Source: Myxococcales bacterium
GTDB lineage: Bacteria; Myxococcota_A; UBA9160; SMWR01
Assembly (NCBI GenBank): GCA_013215615.1
Contig: JABSQX010000002.1
Span: 78,857 to 132,601, forward strand
Direction: 5' to 3'
DNA length: 53,745 nt
The position numbers and the translations under genes are program-made. Position 1 is the first letter of the stretch, and every line of letters begins with the position of its first letter. This document shows positions 1 to 9,295 of this stretch, one piece after another. The notes beneath the pieces are model-generated. The model did not search any database. It saw only the letters and a program-made list of their open reading frames with translations, and was not told the DNA's origin.

Positions 1-590
1 CGGCGGCGAGCCCGCGGCCCCCTGCGCCAGAAGAGCGCCAGCGGAACCAGGTGGACGTCGCGCCCCTGTTCCCCCGCGGCGAGGACGACCTCGGAGAGCA
101 GGTCACGCTCGCCGCGTCCGGTCTCGAGCGCTCCCCGCAACCCGCGCAGCTGGGAGCGCAGACTGGCTGTGCGCAGGAAGAGAAAGAAGGAAGCGCCCTC
201 CCGGGTCAAGCTGCGCGTGTACTCGCGCGCCCGCACCAGATCCACGTCCTGCGCGACTCCGTGAGGGTTCCGCCGGTACGTCTTCAGCGCATCGAGGAGG
301 GGGCGGTAGTACCAGAAGCGCAAACCGTTCGCGAAGCCAGAGAGGCGCAGACCCTTGCGCAGGAAAAGCACGTTGAAGAGGAAATAGTCGAGGCGGCTCG
401 CGTAACGCATGACGTAGACCACGGCGCCGCGCGCCTCCAGATCGCGCAGGCGCTCCACGCAATCGCTCTCGAGATCGAGGTGTCGGAAGAAGCGCTTCGC
501 AAACACGCGAAATGCGAAGCCGAAGCGTGATGTCATCGCCGAGAGCGGGTCGACGGACCGATCCAGGGCCGGAGGGTCGGCCCGCTGCAT
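1..590 (-). CDS. PlsB-like glycerol-3-phosphate acyltransferase, partial
   Basis: This is the N-terminal part (about 196 codons) of a minus-strand gene whose 3' end lies beyond the left edge. The frame is open from ATG at 590 to base 1. The segment VVYVMRYASRLDYFLFN followed by FLRKGLRLSGFANGLRFWYY resembles the N-terminal lobe of PlsB-type acyltransferases of deltaproteobacteria, which acylate sn-glycerol-3-phosphate at the inner membrane. No HX4D catalytic motif is visible in this part (the matching stretch reads Y-A-S-R-L-D), so it must lie outside the window if the enzyme is active. A second in-frame ATG at codon 19 is an alternative start. The assignment to the family rests on pattern memory only. 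Confidence 0.6.
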   Translation of the reverse strand, partial: MQRADPPALDRSVDPLSAMTSRFGFAFRVFAKRFFRHLDLESDCVERLRDLEARGAVVYVMRYASRLDYFLFNVLFLRKGLRLSGFANGLRFWYYRPLLDALKTYRRNPHGVAQDVDLVRAREYTRSLTREGASFFLFLRTASLRSQLRGLRGALETGRGERDLLSEVVLAAGEQGRDVHLVPLALFWRRGPRARR

Positions 591-688
591 GGTATCCCCG
601 GGATGTCCTGACATCAGGAATTCAATAACACTGAGCCGAATCCCGGGCAATTCCGCGTTCCCACGCGCCCGGGCACGTCACCCCCCGG

Positions 689-1540
689 CTAGTGGAAAAG
701 GATGGTGCGCAGCCTCTCAAAGCGTTCGAAACCCAGTCGTTCATAGAGGGCCTCGGCGGCGCGATTGCCCTCCACGACGGAGAGTTGCACGTGGTCCGCA
801 CCCTCTTCGAAGGCTTCCCGACACATCTCGGAGGTGCCGGCGGCCGCGAAGCCGAGCCGACGCGCGTGCGGCCAGGTGTAGACGCCTTGCAGAAGCCAGC
901 CCTCCCGGCGCTGGACGTCCGCGTAGCCTACGAAGACGATCCCCTCCCCGGATTCGACGACTCGGGCGCGCGGCTGGCGACCGCCGACCCACAACCGGAA
1001 GCCCGGGAGGTCGTTCGCGAAGGGGTCGGGCCGGCCCTCCTCGCGCAGACTCTCGCGGGCTGCGAACACCAATGGATCGAGGTCGGCGGGCTGCGCGCTC
1101 CTGGCCCGGCTGCCCTCGGGCACGTCCACGAAACGGGCGGCGCCCGCCCGTACGCGATACGCGATCTCGTGGCGATCCAGCAGGGCCCGGCGCCTGCCCT
1201 GCTGCCCGAGGTTCTCCCACAAGAGGTCGACCGACGAGGCCTCGCTCTTGACCAGGCCCACCGGGATCCGCGCCAGCTTGGGGAGAAAGGCCTCCACGCA
1301 TTCCGCACGGGCGTTCGCGTCGAAGCTGATGGTGGGCCAGAGCGTCGCCACGCTCTCGACCTCGGCGTTGCGGGTCGCCAGCAGGATCCTGTTGGGCGCC
1401 TCTCCGGGCAGCGGCGGCTCCGAGCAACGCTGCACGAGATCGATGAGTTGGAGGTTGGCGAGGCTCTGCTCGCGCAGGAAGGCCAGCACCGCGGGAACGT
1501 CGCCCGGCTCCAGGTCTCGGACCAGCAGCGAGCGCCCCAT
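689..1540 (-). CDS. GNAT family N-acetyltransferase
   Basis: A 283-residue protein. The C-terminal third has the acetyl-CoA binding pattern of GNAT enzymes (ARRLGFAAAG as motif A, then a VVEGNRAAEALYERLGF segment typical of motif B). The N-terminal half is a divergent extension of the kind found in two-domain GNAT proteins. ATG at 1540 is preferred; an upstream in-frame TTG at 1558 would overlap the stop of the biotinyl-carrier gene. That gene lies just upstream on the same strand (14-bp gap), so the two are probably cotranscribed. The acceptor substrate cannot be told from sequence. Confidence 0.8.
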   Translation of the reverse strand: MGRSLLVRDLEPGDVPAVLAFLREQSLANLQLIDLVQRCSEPPLPGEAPNRILLATRNAEVESVATLWPTISFDANARAECVEAFLPKLARIPVGLVKSEASSVDLLWENLGQQGRRRALLDRHEIAYRVRAGAARFVDVPEGSRARSAQPADLDPLVFAARESLREEGRPDPFANDLPGFRLWVGGRQPRARVVESGEGIVFVGYADVQRREGWLLQGVYTWPHARRLGFAAAGTSEMCREAFEEGADHVQLSVVEGNRAAEALYERLGFERFERLRTILFH

Positions 1541-1554
1541 CGTCCCGCGAGACC

Positions 1555-1770
1555 TCAATCGAGGACGGCCAGCACCGCCCCCTCCTCGATGCTCTCCCCC
1601 TCGACCACGCGGATCTCGCTGACGCGACCGGCGCTGGGGGCCTCTACCGGGATCTCCATCTTCATGGATTCCAGCACCACCAACACGTCCTCCGCCTCGA
1701 CCTGGGCGCCCACCTGGGTCTCGATCTTGAACACGCTCCCCGCGATCTCCGCGGCCACCTCGATCGGCAT
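1555..1770 (-). CDS. Biotinyl/lipoyl carrier domain protein (BCCP-like)
   Basis: A stand-alone 71-residue biotinyl domain. The motif ESMKMEIPVEAP contains the MKM lysine that is biotinylated in carboxyl-carrier proteins of acyl-CoA carboxylases. An in-frame ATG 12 codons upstream (1806) exists, but the inner ATG at 1770 has GGGGAGG 8 nt ahead of it and starts exactly at the usual family N-terminus (MPIEVAAEIAG), so I chose it. No carboxylase subunits are adjacent; the partner enzyme must be encoded elsewhere. It is divergent from ffh, with a 64-bp shared upstream region. Confidence 0.9.
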   Translation of the reverse strand: MPIEVAAEIAGSVFKIETQVGAQVEAEDVLVVLESMKMEIPVEAPSAGRVSEIRVVEGESIEEGAVLAVLD

Positions 1771-1834
1771 CAAACCCGCCTCCCCGCTTCCGTCGGCCTG
1801 GAACATAGCCCCGCCACGCTATTCTGGAGCCCCC

Positions 1835-3337
1835 ATGCTCGAAATCCTGACCCGAGGCTTCCAGTCCGCTCGCGAGCGGCTCGGCAACCTACGCGAACTC
1901 ACCGAGGAGAACATCGCGGACGCGCTCCGCGACGTCCGAGTGTCACTCCTCGAAGCCGATGTCGATCTCGACATCGTGCGGGGCTTCCTGGATCGGGTCC
2001 GGGAGCGAGCCCTCGGCGAAAAACTGGCAACGCGGGTAGTGGACGCCAGCGGGCGCAAGCTTCGAGCCGGGCCCGGCGAGCACTTCGTGCGCATCTGCGA
2101 GCAGGAGCTCACGGCCCTGATGGGTCCCGTGGACCCCTCCCTCGCACGACAGGGAGGCGTCACCAGCGTCCTGCTGGTGGGGCTCCAGGGTGTGGGCAAG
2201 ACCACCGCGGCCGCCAAACTGGGCCGCACGCTGAGCCGTCAAGGCCACCGCCCCCTGCTGGTGGCGGCGGACGTCTACCGCCCGGCCGCCGTCGCGCAGC
2301 TCCAGCAGCTCGGAGAGCGCCTGGACATCCCGGTCCACGCGGGCGCCGAGGGGGAGCGACCCGAAGACATCTGCGCTGCCGCGGCCCAGCGAGCGCGAGA
2401 CGCCGGTCTCGATGCGATCATCTACGACACCGCCGGCCGGCTCGCGGTAGACGACGCGCTGATGCGGGAACTCGAGGCGATCCGCGACCGCGTCGCTCCC
2501 GCCAACACGTTGCTGGTCTGCGATGCCCTGATGGGCCGCGACGCCGTGAACGTGGCGAGCGCCTTCGCGGAGCGCCTGCCCCTGGACGGTCTCGTTCTCA
2601 CGAAGCTCGACGGCGACGCCCGCGGCGGCGCGGCGCTGGCGGCCAAGACCGTGACCGGCGTACCCATCAAGTTCCTGGGCACCGGCGAGGGCCTGGATCG
2701 CCTGGAGGAGTTCCGTCCCGAGGGGCTGGCCTCCCGCATCCTGGGCATGGGCGACATCGTCGGCCTGGTCAAGGACTTCGAGGAGGTGGTGGACGAACGC
2801 GAGGCGGAGGCGGATGCCGAGCGCCTCCTCAAGGGCCGCTTCGGCCTCGACGACCTCCTCAAGCAGCTGCGCAGCATCCAGAAGCTGGGGCCGCTGCGCG
2901 ATATCGTCTCGCGCCTGCCCGGCATGGGATCACTCGCCGACCAGGTGGAGGAAGGCGAGTTGGGGCGGGTCGAGGCGCTGATCGCCTCCATGACGCCGCA
3001 GGAGCGCAAACGCCCGGACATCATCGACAAGAGCCGGGCCTCGCGGATCGCCCGGGGCAGCGGACGGCGCAGCCGCGATGTACGCGACCTCGTCACGCGT
3101 TTCGGCGAGATGCGGGAGATGATGACCGCACTGGGCTCGGGGGGCGGCATGCTGTCCCGCCTCCCCGGCCTCGGAAACCTCGGGGGGGCCGGCGGACTGG
3201 ATCCCTCGGCGCTGCTGGCAGGGGACGGCGTGGGCGCGCCGCTGCCCTCCCACAAGGAGGCTGCGCGGCGAAAGAACCAGCAGAAGGGCAAGCGCAAGCA
3301 GGCCCGCAAGTCCCGGCGCAAGAACCGGCGGCGCTGA
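1835..3337 (+). CDS. ffh: Signal recognition particle GTPase Ffh
   Basis: A 500-residue SRP54/Ffh. It has the N-domain four-helix bundle, the G1 loop GLQGVGKT (about residues 116-123), DVYRPAA, DTAGR, TKLDGDARGG and GTGEGLDRLEEF, and then the M domain with a version of the SRP-RNA binding helix (SRASRIARGSG). It binds 4.5S RNA and delivers ribosome-nascent-chain complexes to FtsY at the membrane. The frame is open far upstream, but ATG at 1835 begins with the family N-terminus. The M domain is followed by a Gly/Leu-rich linker and a strongly basic Lys/Arg tail that makes the protein about 50 residues longer than E. coli Ffh. Confidence 0.97.
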   Translation: MLEILTRGFQSARERLGNLRELTEENIADALRDVRVSLLEADVDLDIVRGFLDRVRERALGEKLATRVVDASGRKLRAGPGEHFVRICEQELTALMGPVDPSLARQGGVTSVLLVGLQGVGKTTAAAKLGRTLSRQGHRPLLVAADVYRPAAVAQLQQLGERLDIPVHAGAEGERPEDICAAAAQRARDAGLDAIIYDTAGRLAVDDALMRELEAIRDRVAPANTLLVCDALMGRDAVNVASAFAERLPLDGLVLTKLDGDARGGAALAAKTVTGVPIKFLGTGEGLDRLEEFRPEGLASRILGMGDIVGLVKDFEEVVDEREAEADAERLLKGRFGLDDLLKQLRSIQKLGPLRDIVSRLPGMGSLADQVEEGELGRVEALIASMTPQERKRPDIIDKSRASRIARGSGRRSRDVRDLVTRFGEMREMMTALGSGGGMLSRLPGLGNLGGAGGLDPSALLAGDGVGAPLPSHKEAARRKNQQKGKRKQARKSRRKNRRR

Positions 3338-3406
3338 GGCCCGTCGGTGCGAGATCGATTGGTACACAGGTTCCACGTGGGAACTGCCGATTCGTGGAAG
3401 GTTGAT

Positions 3407-5485
3407 ATGCTGCGATTTTTCCGCCCAGCGCTCGCCATGCTCCTGCTCGCCTCCGCGGCTGCGGCCACCGGCGACGAGGTCCTGCCCCGGCCCGCAAACC
3501 TCGAACCCGCCATCAACTTCTGGCTGCGGGTCTACACCGAGGTGGAGAGCAGCGGAGGCGTCATTCACGACTCGCGGAACCTCGACGTCGTCTACGAGAC
3601 CCTGAGCATGCCCTCGGGGACCAGTGCGCGGGCCCTGGAGCGGCGAAGCGAAGAACGCAAGCGCGAGTACCGCAAGATTCTCGAGAAACTCGCCCGAGGC
3701 AAGCGCAACGGATTGAGTGCCGAGGACCAGCGCGTGCTCTCGTTGTGGCCGCCCGGGGTCAGCAACCAGACGCTGAAGCAAGCCTCCAGGCGCCTGCGCT
3801 TCCAACTCGGCCAGGCCGATCGCTTTCGCCGGGGCCTGATCCGTTCCGGCGCCTGGCGCGAGCACATCCAGCAGACGCTGCGCGACCACGGCGTGCCCCC
3901 GGAACTGGTCGCGCTCCCTCACGTGGAGTCCTCCTACAACCCCGCCGCCTACTCGCGTGTGGGAGCTGCCGGGCTATGGCAGTTCACACGCTCCACCGGC
4001 CGACGTTTCCTGCGCGTGGACAGCGTGGTGGACGAACGTCTCAACCCCCACAAGGCGAGCGTTGCGGCCGCCCGTCTCCTGAAGGAGAACTACAAGCTCA
4101 CGCGAACCTGGCCGCTCGCCATCACCGCCTACAACCACGGCGCTTCGGGGATGCGGCGCGCGACCCGCAAGCTCGGCACCTCCGAGATCGACAAGATCGT
4201 CTCCGAGTACCGCAGTCGCACCTTCGGCTTCGCGTCGCGGAATTTCTACGCCTCCTTCCTCGCCGCCAGCTCCATCGACACGGATCCCGCGCGCTATTTC
4301 GGCCGGCTGGTCCACGACCCCCGCGAGCCGTCCACGCTGGTGGAGCTGCCCCACTTCTATCGGGTGAGCAGCCTGACCCGCGCCCTGGGCATCGGGATCG
4401 ACAGCGTTCGCCACTACAACCCCGACCTGCGCCCCGCGGTGTGGAACGAGAACAAGTACGTGCCCCGTGGCTATCAGCTGCGGCTGCCCGCGACATTGGC
4501 CCAGGGCAGCGCAGAGGCGCTTCTCGAACGGATTCCCAAGCCGGACCGCCTGGCCCGGCAGCACCGCGACCGCTTCCACAAGGTGCGCCGGGGAGATTCC
4601 CTCTCGGCCATCGCCAGCCGCTACCGGGTGTCGGAACGCGAACTCATGGAGCTCAACAATCTGCGTAACCGGCACCGCATCCGCGCGGGCCAGGTCTTGG
4701 TCCTGCCCGATCGCGCCCGGGGCGGGAGCCGCCAGGTGGCCCGCAGTTCCCGCCCGGCCGACGGGATCTATCGCGTCCGGCGAGGCGACTCCATCTCGCG
4801 TGTCGCCAGTCGCTTCGGGGTCTCGGAAGCGGATCTCGTGGAAGCCAACGCGTTGAGTGACCCGGATCGCATCACGGTGGGCCTCGCGCTCTCGATCCCG
4901 GAGGTCCCGGAGCCGGAAACCGTCTCGCGCACCAAGGCCGCCTCCAAACAGCCGGCCCCGAGCGCTTCGCCGCCAGCCCGCCGCGACACCGAGACCGGGG
5001 CCAGCGCCGCTGCGAAGACGACGCCTGCCCCGCGCCCCTCCGTCGGGGACCCCTCCGACTACTCGGTCCACGCACGGGACGAGATCATCGTTCAGGCGGA
5101 CGAGACCTTGGGCCACTACGCGGAGTGGCTGGAGACCAGCGCAAGCCATCTGCGCCGAATCAACGGCATCGCCTTCGGCCGAGAGATCGTGATCGGACGC
5201 CCCGTGCGCCTGGACTTCGCGGGAGTGACTGCGCTCGAGTTCGAACAACGCCGGCTCGACTACCATCGCTCCCTGCAGGAGGAATTCTTCAGCGCTTTCA
5301 GGGTGACGGGGACCACTGCCCACACGCTGCGCAACGGGGACACCCTCTGGGATCTCGCCACCCAGGAGTATCGGGTCCCGGTCTGGCTGCTACGCCAATA
5401 CAATCCGGACGTGGACTTTGGGGCCCTGGCTCCGGGCACCACCCTGCAGGTTCCCCAACTCGCCGCCCGCGCTGAACCGGGTTGA
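3407..5485 (+). CDS. MltD-like lytic murein transglycosylase with LysM repeats
   Basis: A 692-residue exported protein. ATG at 3407 is chosen because GGAAGG lies 5 nt upstream and the protein then begins with a signal peptide (MLRFFRPALAMLLLASAAAA). The SLT domain spans about residues 155-290, with catalytic Glu174 in the motif PHVESSYNP, then AAGLWQF and AITAYNHG. Two clear LysM modules follow (about 391-434 and 455-498, each starting with RRGDS), then a degenerate LysM-like stretch (about 551-603) and a final one (about 639-684, NGDTLWDLA). Known role of the family: non-hydrolytic cleavage of peptidoglycan giving anhydro-muropeptides. Convergent with rlmN, 6 bp apart. Confidence 0.93.
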   Translation: MLRFFRPALAMLLLASAAAATGDEVLPRPANLEPAINFWLRVYTEVESSGGVIHDSRNLDVVYETLSMPSGTSARALERRSEERKREYRKILEKLARGKRNGLSAEDQRVLSLWPPGVSNQTLKQASRRLRFQLGQADRFRRGLIRSGAWREHIQQTLRDHGVPPELVALPHVESSYNPAAYSRVGAAGLWQFTRSTGRRFLRVDSVVDERLNPHKASVAAARLLKENYKLTRTWPLAITAYNHGASGMRRATRKLGTSEIDKIVSEYRSRTFGFASRNFYASFLAASSIDTDPARYFGRLVHDPREPSTLVELPHFYRVSSLTRALGIGIDSVRHYNPDLRPAVWNENKYVPRGYQLRLPATLAQGSAEALLERIPKPDRLARQHRDRFHKVRRGDSLSAIASRYRVSERELMELNNLRNRHRIRAGQVLVLPDRARGGSRQVARSSRPADGIYRVRRGDSISRVASRFGVSEADLVEANALSDPDRITVGLALSIPEVPEPETVSRTKAASKQPAPSASPPARRDTETGASAAAKTTPAPRPSVGDPSDYSVHARDEIIVQADETLGHYAEWLETSASHLRRINGIAFGREIVIGRPVRLDFAGVTALEFEQRRLDYHRSLQEEFFSAFRVTGTTAHTLRNGDTLWDLATQEYRVPVWLLRQYNPDVDFGALAPGTTLQVPQLAARAEPG

Positions 5486-5491
5486 GCGCCA

Positions 5492-6601
5492 TCAGGCTCG
5501 CTGCGACCCGCCACTGCTGAGCGCCAGCTGTCCACAGGCTGCGGCAATGTCGGGGCCGCGACTGCGGCGCAGCGTCACGGTGACGCCCCGGGTCGCCAAC
5601 TCCCGGAGGAAGCGATCGACACGCTCGGGCGGAGAAGGCCGATAGGGGACGGCCGGGTGGGGGTTCATGGGGATCAGATTCAGCTTGCAGGGAATCCCCT
5701 TGAATAGGGCCGGCAACCGCCGAGCCTCCTCCAGGCTGTCGTTCACCCCGTCGATGAGCGTGTATTCGAAGAACACCGGACGCCGCCGCGTGATCCGCGA
5801 ACAATCTCGCAGGCTGCCGAGCAATGCCGCGAGGGGATAGCTGCGATTGAGCGGCACAAGCCGCTCGCGCACCGCGTCCGAGCTGGCGTGCAGCGAGACG
5901 GCAAGGTTGACCGGGACGTTCTCCAGCAGCGGCGCGATCTGCGGAACCACGCCCACCGTGGAGACCGTCACCCGCCGCGGCGCCAGCGCGAAGGCCCTGG
6001 GGTGCAGGAAGATGCGGATGGCCTCCTCTACCGCGGGCCGGTTGAGCAGGGGCTCGCCCATGCCCATGAAGACCACGTTGGTGATCTGCCGGTCCCCGCC
6101 GAGCAGACTTCGCATCCGGCAGAACTGGTCCACGATCTCCGCGGTGCTCAGGTTGCGGGTGAAGCCCATTGCCCCCGTGGCGCAGAAGCTGCAAGCCATC
6201 CCACATCCCACCTGAGTGGAGAGGCACAGGGTGGTGCGGTGATCTTCGGGGATCAGCACGGATTCGATGCGCGCCGAATCCGCTCCTCGCAACACGGCCT
6301 TGATGGTCCCGTCCCGCGAACGGTCCACACGCTCGATGCTAAGAGCGTGCAGCGCCCACTCGGCGTCCAGGCGCGCACGGTCCTCCCGGGAGAGATCCGT
6401 CATCGCGCCGGTGGACTCCGCGCCGCGGGCGTAGAGCCAGTGCGCGATCTGCTCGGCGCGGTAGGGCCTCCAGCCCTCCGCGCCTAGGCGTTCTCGCAGG
6501 GCCTCCACCGAGTAGTCCTTGAGACAGGGACGCGTTTGCACCCGTGCAGCGTAGCCCGTCCGAACACTCGCCCCGCGGGAGTGCGCGGGGACCTGGCTCA
6601 T
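5492..6601 (-). CDS. rlmN: Dual-specificity 23S rRNA/tRNA A2-methyltransferase RlmN
   Basis: A 369-residue radical-SAM enzyme that methylates C2 of A2503 in 23S rRNA and A37 in some tRNAs. The CX3CX2C cluster motif is C133-GMA-C137-SF-C140. The catalytic C-terminal cysteine is C356 (PDIAAACGQL). FMGMGEPLLN and the SLHA segment are also present. The ATG at 6601 overlaps the TGA of trmB (ATGA), so translation is probably coupled; the longer upstream open frame lies inside trmB and was dismissed. Last gene of the minus-strand operon 2PGK-like - M48 - trmB - rlmN. Confidence 0.96.
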   Translation of the reverse strand: MSQVPAHSRGASVRTGYAARVQTRPCLKDYSVEALRERLGAEGWRPYRAEQIAHWLYARGAESTGAMTDLSREDRARLDAEWALHALSIERVDRSRDGTIKAVLRGADSARIESVLIPEDHRTTLCLSTQVGCGMACSFCATGAMGFTRNLSTAEIVDQFCRMRSLLGGDRQITNVVFMGMGEPLLNRPAVEEAIRIFLHPRAFALAPRRVTVSTVGVVPQIAPLLENVPVNLAVSLHASSDAVRERLVPLNRSYPLAALLGSLRDCSRITRRRPVFFEYTLIDGVNDSLEEARRLPALFKGIPCKLNLIPMNPHPAVPYRPSPPERVDRFLRELATRGVTVTLRRSRGPDIAAACGQLALSSGGSQRA

Positions 6602-7233
6602 GGTCTGCGCCGATGGCGGAAGAAGTGGAAGGGGTGGCCCAACGCCCGCCACTCCAACTCGTAGGCGGTGGCCATGCGACCGGCCTCGGGCGAGGCCCGC
6701 CAGGGCTGCGGGGCATTCAGGTTCTCGAGGCCCGGCGTCCCGTTCAGCACCTCGTCGATCCAGCCCGCGTAGCCCCGGTGATCGGTCGCCACCTCGAGGA
6801 TGCCACCGGGTCGAAGGCAGCGAACCAGTTCCCGCGCAAAGGCCGGCGCGATCAGCCGCCGCTTGAAGTGCCGCTTCTTCGGCCACGGATCCGGGAAGTT
6901 GATCCAGAAGCAGCTCACCGAGGCGTCGGGGATGGTTCGGGCCGTGGCCTCCTGCGCAGAGACACCCAGCAACCGGACGTTGCGAAGCTCGCTGCGCGCC
7001 AGCCGCCGTGCCAGCTTCAGGACGCGTTTCTCCGAGTACTCGATCCCCACGAAGGCCTGGTTGGGCGCCTCCCCCGCAAGGTAGGTGAGGAACTCGCCCC
7101 GCCCGAAACCGATCTCCACCACCAGCGGCAGGGCCGGAGCATCGAAGAGCGCAGGCCAGCCCTTCTCCCGCGCCTCCTCTACCTCGACCCGCCAGTCGGG
7201 ACCGGGGATGTCGTATTTGAGCTTGCGTGCCAA
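6598..7233 (-). CDS. trmB: tRNA (guanine-N7-)-methyltransferase TrmB
   Basis: A 211-residue SAM-dependent methyltransferase that makes m7G46 in tRNA. Motif I is VVEIGFGRGEFL. The family signature INFPDPWPKKRHFKRRL and the TDH segment near the C terminus (LEVATDHRGYAGW) are intact. The length is typical. Its stop overlaps the rlmN start by ATGA, and 17 bp separate its start from the M48 protease upstream, so two RNA methyltransferases are cotranscribed here. Confidence 0.95.
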   Translation of the reverse strand: MARKLKYDIPGPDWRVEVEEAREKGWPALFDAPALPLVVEIGFGRGEFLTYLAGEAPNQAFVGIEYSEKRVLKLARRLARSELRNVRLLGVSAQEATARTIPDASVSCFWINFPDPWPKKRHFKRRLIAPAFARELVRCLRPGGILEVATDHRGYAGWIDEVLNGTPGLENLNAPQPWRASPEAGRMATAYELEWRALGHPFHFFRHRRRP

Positions 7234-7250
7234 CCCCTGCCCCTCTGGTC

Positions 7251-8072
7251 TCAGCTGCGCTCCTGCCCGAGGAGTTCGATGCGCCGCTGGATGATCTCGA
7301 GACGCCCAGAATCGCTCACGCGCAGGTCCGCGGGCAGCGGCGCGGCGGCAATGCGCCCCGCGGCGTCTTCGATGCGCGCCGCGGTGGTCGGGTGGCTGGA
7401 GAAAAAGACCGAAACGCCCGAGCTCCCCGAATGCGCCTGCAGGGTCTCGAAGAAGGTCAGCAGGCCATTGGGGTCGTAGCCGGCCCGGGGCAGGATCTCG
7501 AGCGCGAAGGCGTCCGCCTCCTGCTCGTCCTCGCGGCTGAACTGGTTGAGGTAGGCGACCGCCGCCAGCTGGCCCGCCATTTGACCTCCCGCCGCCGCAT
7601 AACCGCCGACGAGCACGGAGGCCAACACGGATGCCGTCTCGTAAGCGAGCTGCGTGTTGCGCTGGCGGTTGTAGTTCTCGGCCACGTGACGCAGAGCCAC
7701 GTGGCCGATCTCGTGGGCCAGCACCCCCGCCAGTTCGCTCACGTTGGCGGCCTGCAGCAGGATCCCCGTATTCATGTAGATATAGCCCGCTGGCAACGCA
7801 AAGGCGTTGAGTTCCGGATCACGCACCACGTGGAAACGGAAGTCGAAGGGCTGGGGGCCCGCCGCCCCCAGCAACTGGCCCCCGAGGCTGTCCACGTAGT
7901 CGACCACCCACGGGTCGCGGACGAAGTCGAGTTCCTCGCGCAGCGCTCGCGCGACGTCCTCTCCCAGATCCTGCTCCTGGTCGGTGTCGAGCGTCGCGCA
8001 GGCGAGAAACAGGCTCCCACCCGCCAACCATCCCGCGGCAAAGACCACGCTCGCCCAAGAGGCGCCCACCAC
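7251..8072 (-). CDS. M48 family zinc metalloprotease, lipoprotein
   Basis: A 273-residue protease resembling the catalytic half of BepA/LoiP without a TPR domain. The signal segment ends in a lipobox (LFLAC, Cys25), so it is probably a lipoprotein facing the periplasm. The zinc site is HEIGH at residues 120-124 with Glu121 catalytic, and the third ligand is Glu185 in the EQEADAFA helix. Known family role: quality control of outer-membrane proteins. The first codon is GTG (8072), only 2 bp after the stop of the upstream kinase-like gene; a second GTG follows immediately and could be the true start. Confidence 0.88.
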   Translation of the reverse strand: MVGASWASVVFAAGWLAGGSLFLACATLDTDQEQDLGEDVARALREELDFVRDPWVVDYVDSLGGQLLGAAGPQPFDFRFHVVRDPELNAFALPAGYIYMNTGILLQAANVSELAGVLAHEIGHVALRHVAENYNRQRNTQLAYETASVLASVLVGGYAAAGGQMAGQLAAVAYLNQFSREDEQEADAFALEILPRAGYDPNGLLTFFETLQAHSGSSGVSVFFSSHPTTAARIEDAAGRIAAAPLPADLRVSDSGRLEIIQRRIELLGQERS

Positions 8073-8074
8073 GG

Positions 8075-9295
8075 CTAACCGAGCTTCAGCGAGCCGGGGT
8101 CCACGCGCTCGCGCAGCGACTCGGTGACGTAGCGGATGATCTGTACCACCGCGCGATCGAAGGAGACGTTGTCCACGATCGGGATGTCGTGGCGTTCGGC
8201 GACTTCGAGAAAGTGCTCCTGGATGCGGAGAATCGCGCCCAGGTTGTCGAGATAGCGGTGGGCTGCGCGCTCCCGCTGTCCGTCGGCACGGGCGCTGAAG
8301 CGGCCCGTGTATCCCTCCGTGTCGAGGGTGGCCACGACCAGGAAGATCACGTCGGCGAGATCCGTGTAGGCCGCCAGGTCGATCATGCCGGGGACGAGGG
8401 CGACGCCATCGAGCACGATGCTGGTGTTTTCCGCCACGGCGCGATCCATGGAGGCGCGGACACCGACCGCGACCGTCGAGGTCTGCGCACGGAACGCGTC
8501 GATCACGGGGTCATCACCCAGCGCATCCGGGGGAAAGAGCTTATAGGCATCGTAGGAGGAAGCGTGAATGGCGGGAGAGAGTTCCGGGGACAGCATGATG
8601 CGCATGATCTGGCGCACGGAGTCGCTGGAGAGCACTCGGCCAATGCCCAGCCGGTGGGCGACCTCGAGCCCCAGGGAGGTCTTGCCCACGCCGGCGGCGC
8701 CCCCCAACAGCAGAATTACGGGCCGCTCCGGCTCCTGGTAGCGGCGCCAGATCAGGAAGCGCTCGGCGGACTGCGGACCGATCATGCTGGCCAGCGTCCT
8801 GCAGGCCATCTCCCGGAGTTCTGCGCGGTCCACGTCGCGGGCCCCGCCGCGGAGCAGGTCCGCCTCGATGCTGCGTGCGACGTCGAAGGCGTCGTTGGGA
8901 TCGATCGCGGCCGCCAGCAACGACTGCGCGAGCACCCCCTTCGAAAACGGCTGGCTTCCACCCTTCTCGTGGATCCGGATATCCGCCCCGGAGGGCAGCT
9001 GTTGCTCACCCACGAAAGGCGCATCCCCCAGGATCCGACGTACCTCGTTCACGATCTGGGGCTTGCTGCAGACCCCGCGACCCCCCAGTACCTCCCGCAC
9101 CGAATCGGCCGTACGGCTGGCCTCCTCGAAGGACACACCCCGGGCCATCAGCGAGTGAATCATGATCCCGCGCATGAACGGCCGGCGCCGACCGGCATCC
9201 TCAACCCACAGGCGGTCGCTGTCGGTCGCTCGCGAAGCCCCGCCCGGGGCCGTCTCGCCGGCAGGCGGGTCCGGCCCACCTTGCGAACTACCCAT
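8075..9295 (-). CDS. 2-phosphoglycerate kinase-like P-loop protein with ATP-cone modules
   Basis: A 406-residue protein. The C-terminal half is a P-loop kinase with Walker A GGAAGVGKTS (about residues 198-207), followed by LSSDSVRQIMR and a late DNVSFDRAV segment, a pattern seen in archaeal 2-phosphoglycerate kinase, which feeds cyclic 2,3-diphosphoglycerate synthesis. Residues about 105-190 look like an ATP-cone nucleotide-sensing domain; residues about 30-90 (RRPFMRGIMIHSLMARG) look like a second, weaker copy. ATG at 9295 is chosen over a longer frame (9394). First gene of the minus-strand operon with the M48 protease, trmB and rlmN. The substrate in bacteria is not established. Confidence 0.75.
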   Translation of the reverse strand: MGSSQGGPDPPAGETAPGGASRATDSDRLWVEDAGRRRPFMRGIMIHSLMARGVSFEEASRTADSVREVLGGRGVCSKPQIVNEVRRILGDAPFVGEQQLPSGADIRIHEKGGSQPFSKGVLAQSLLAAAIDPNDAFDVARSIEADLLRGGARDVDRAELREMACRTLASMIGPQSAERFLIWRRYQEPERPVILLLGGAAGVGKTSLGLEVAHRLGIGRVLSSDSVRQIMRIMLSPELSPAIHASSYDAYKLFPPDALGDDPVIDAFRAQTSTVAVGVRASMDRAVAENTSIVLDGVALVPGMIDLAAYTDLADVIFLVVATLDTEGYTGRFSARADGQRERAAHRYLDNLGAILRIQEHFLEVAERHDIPIVDNVSFDRAVVQIIRYVTESLRERVDPGSLKLG

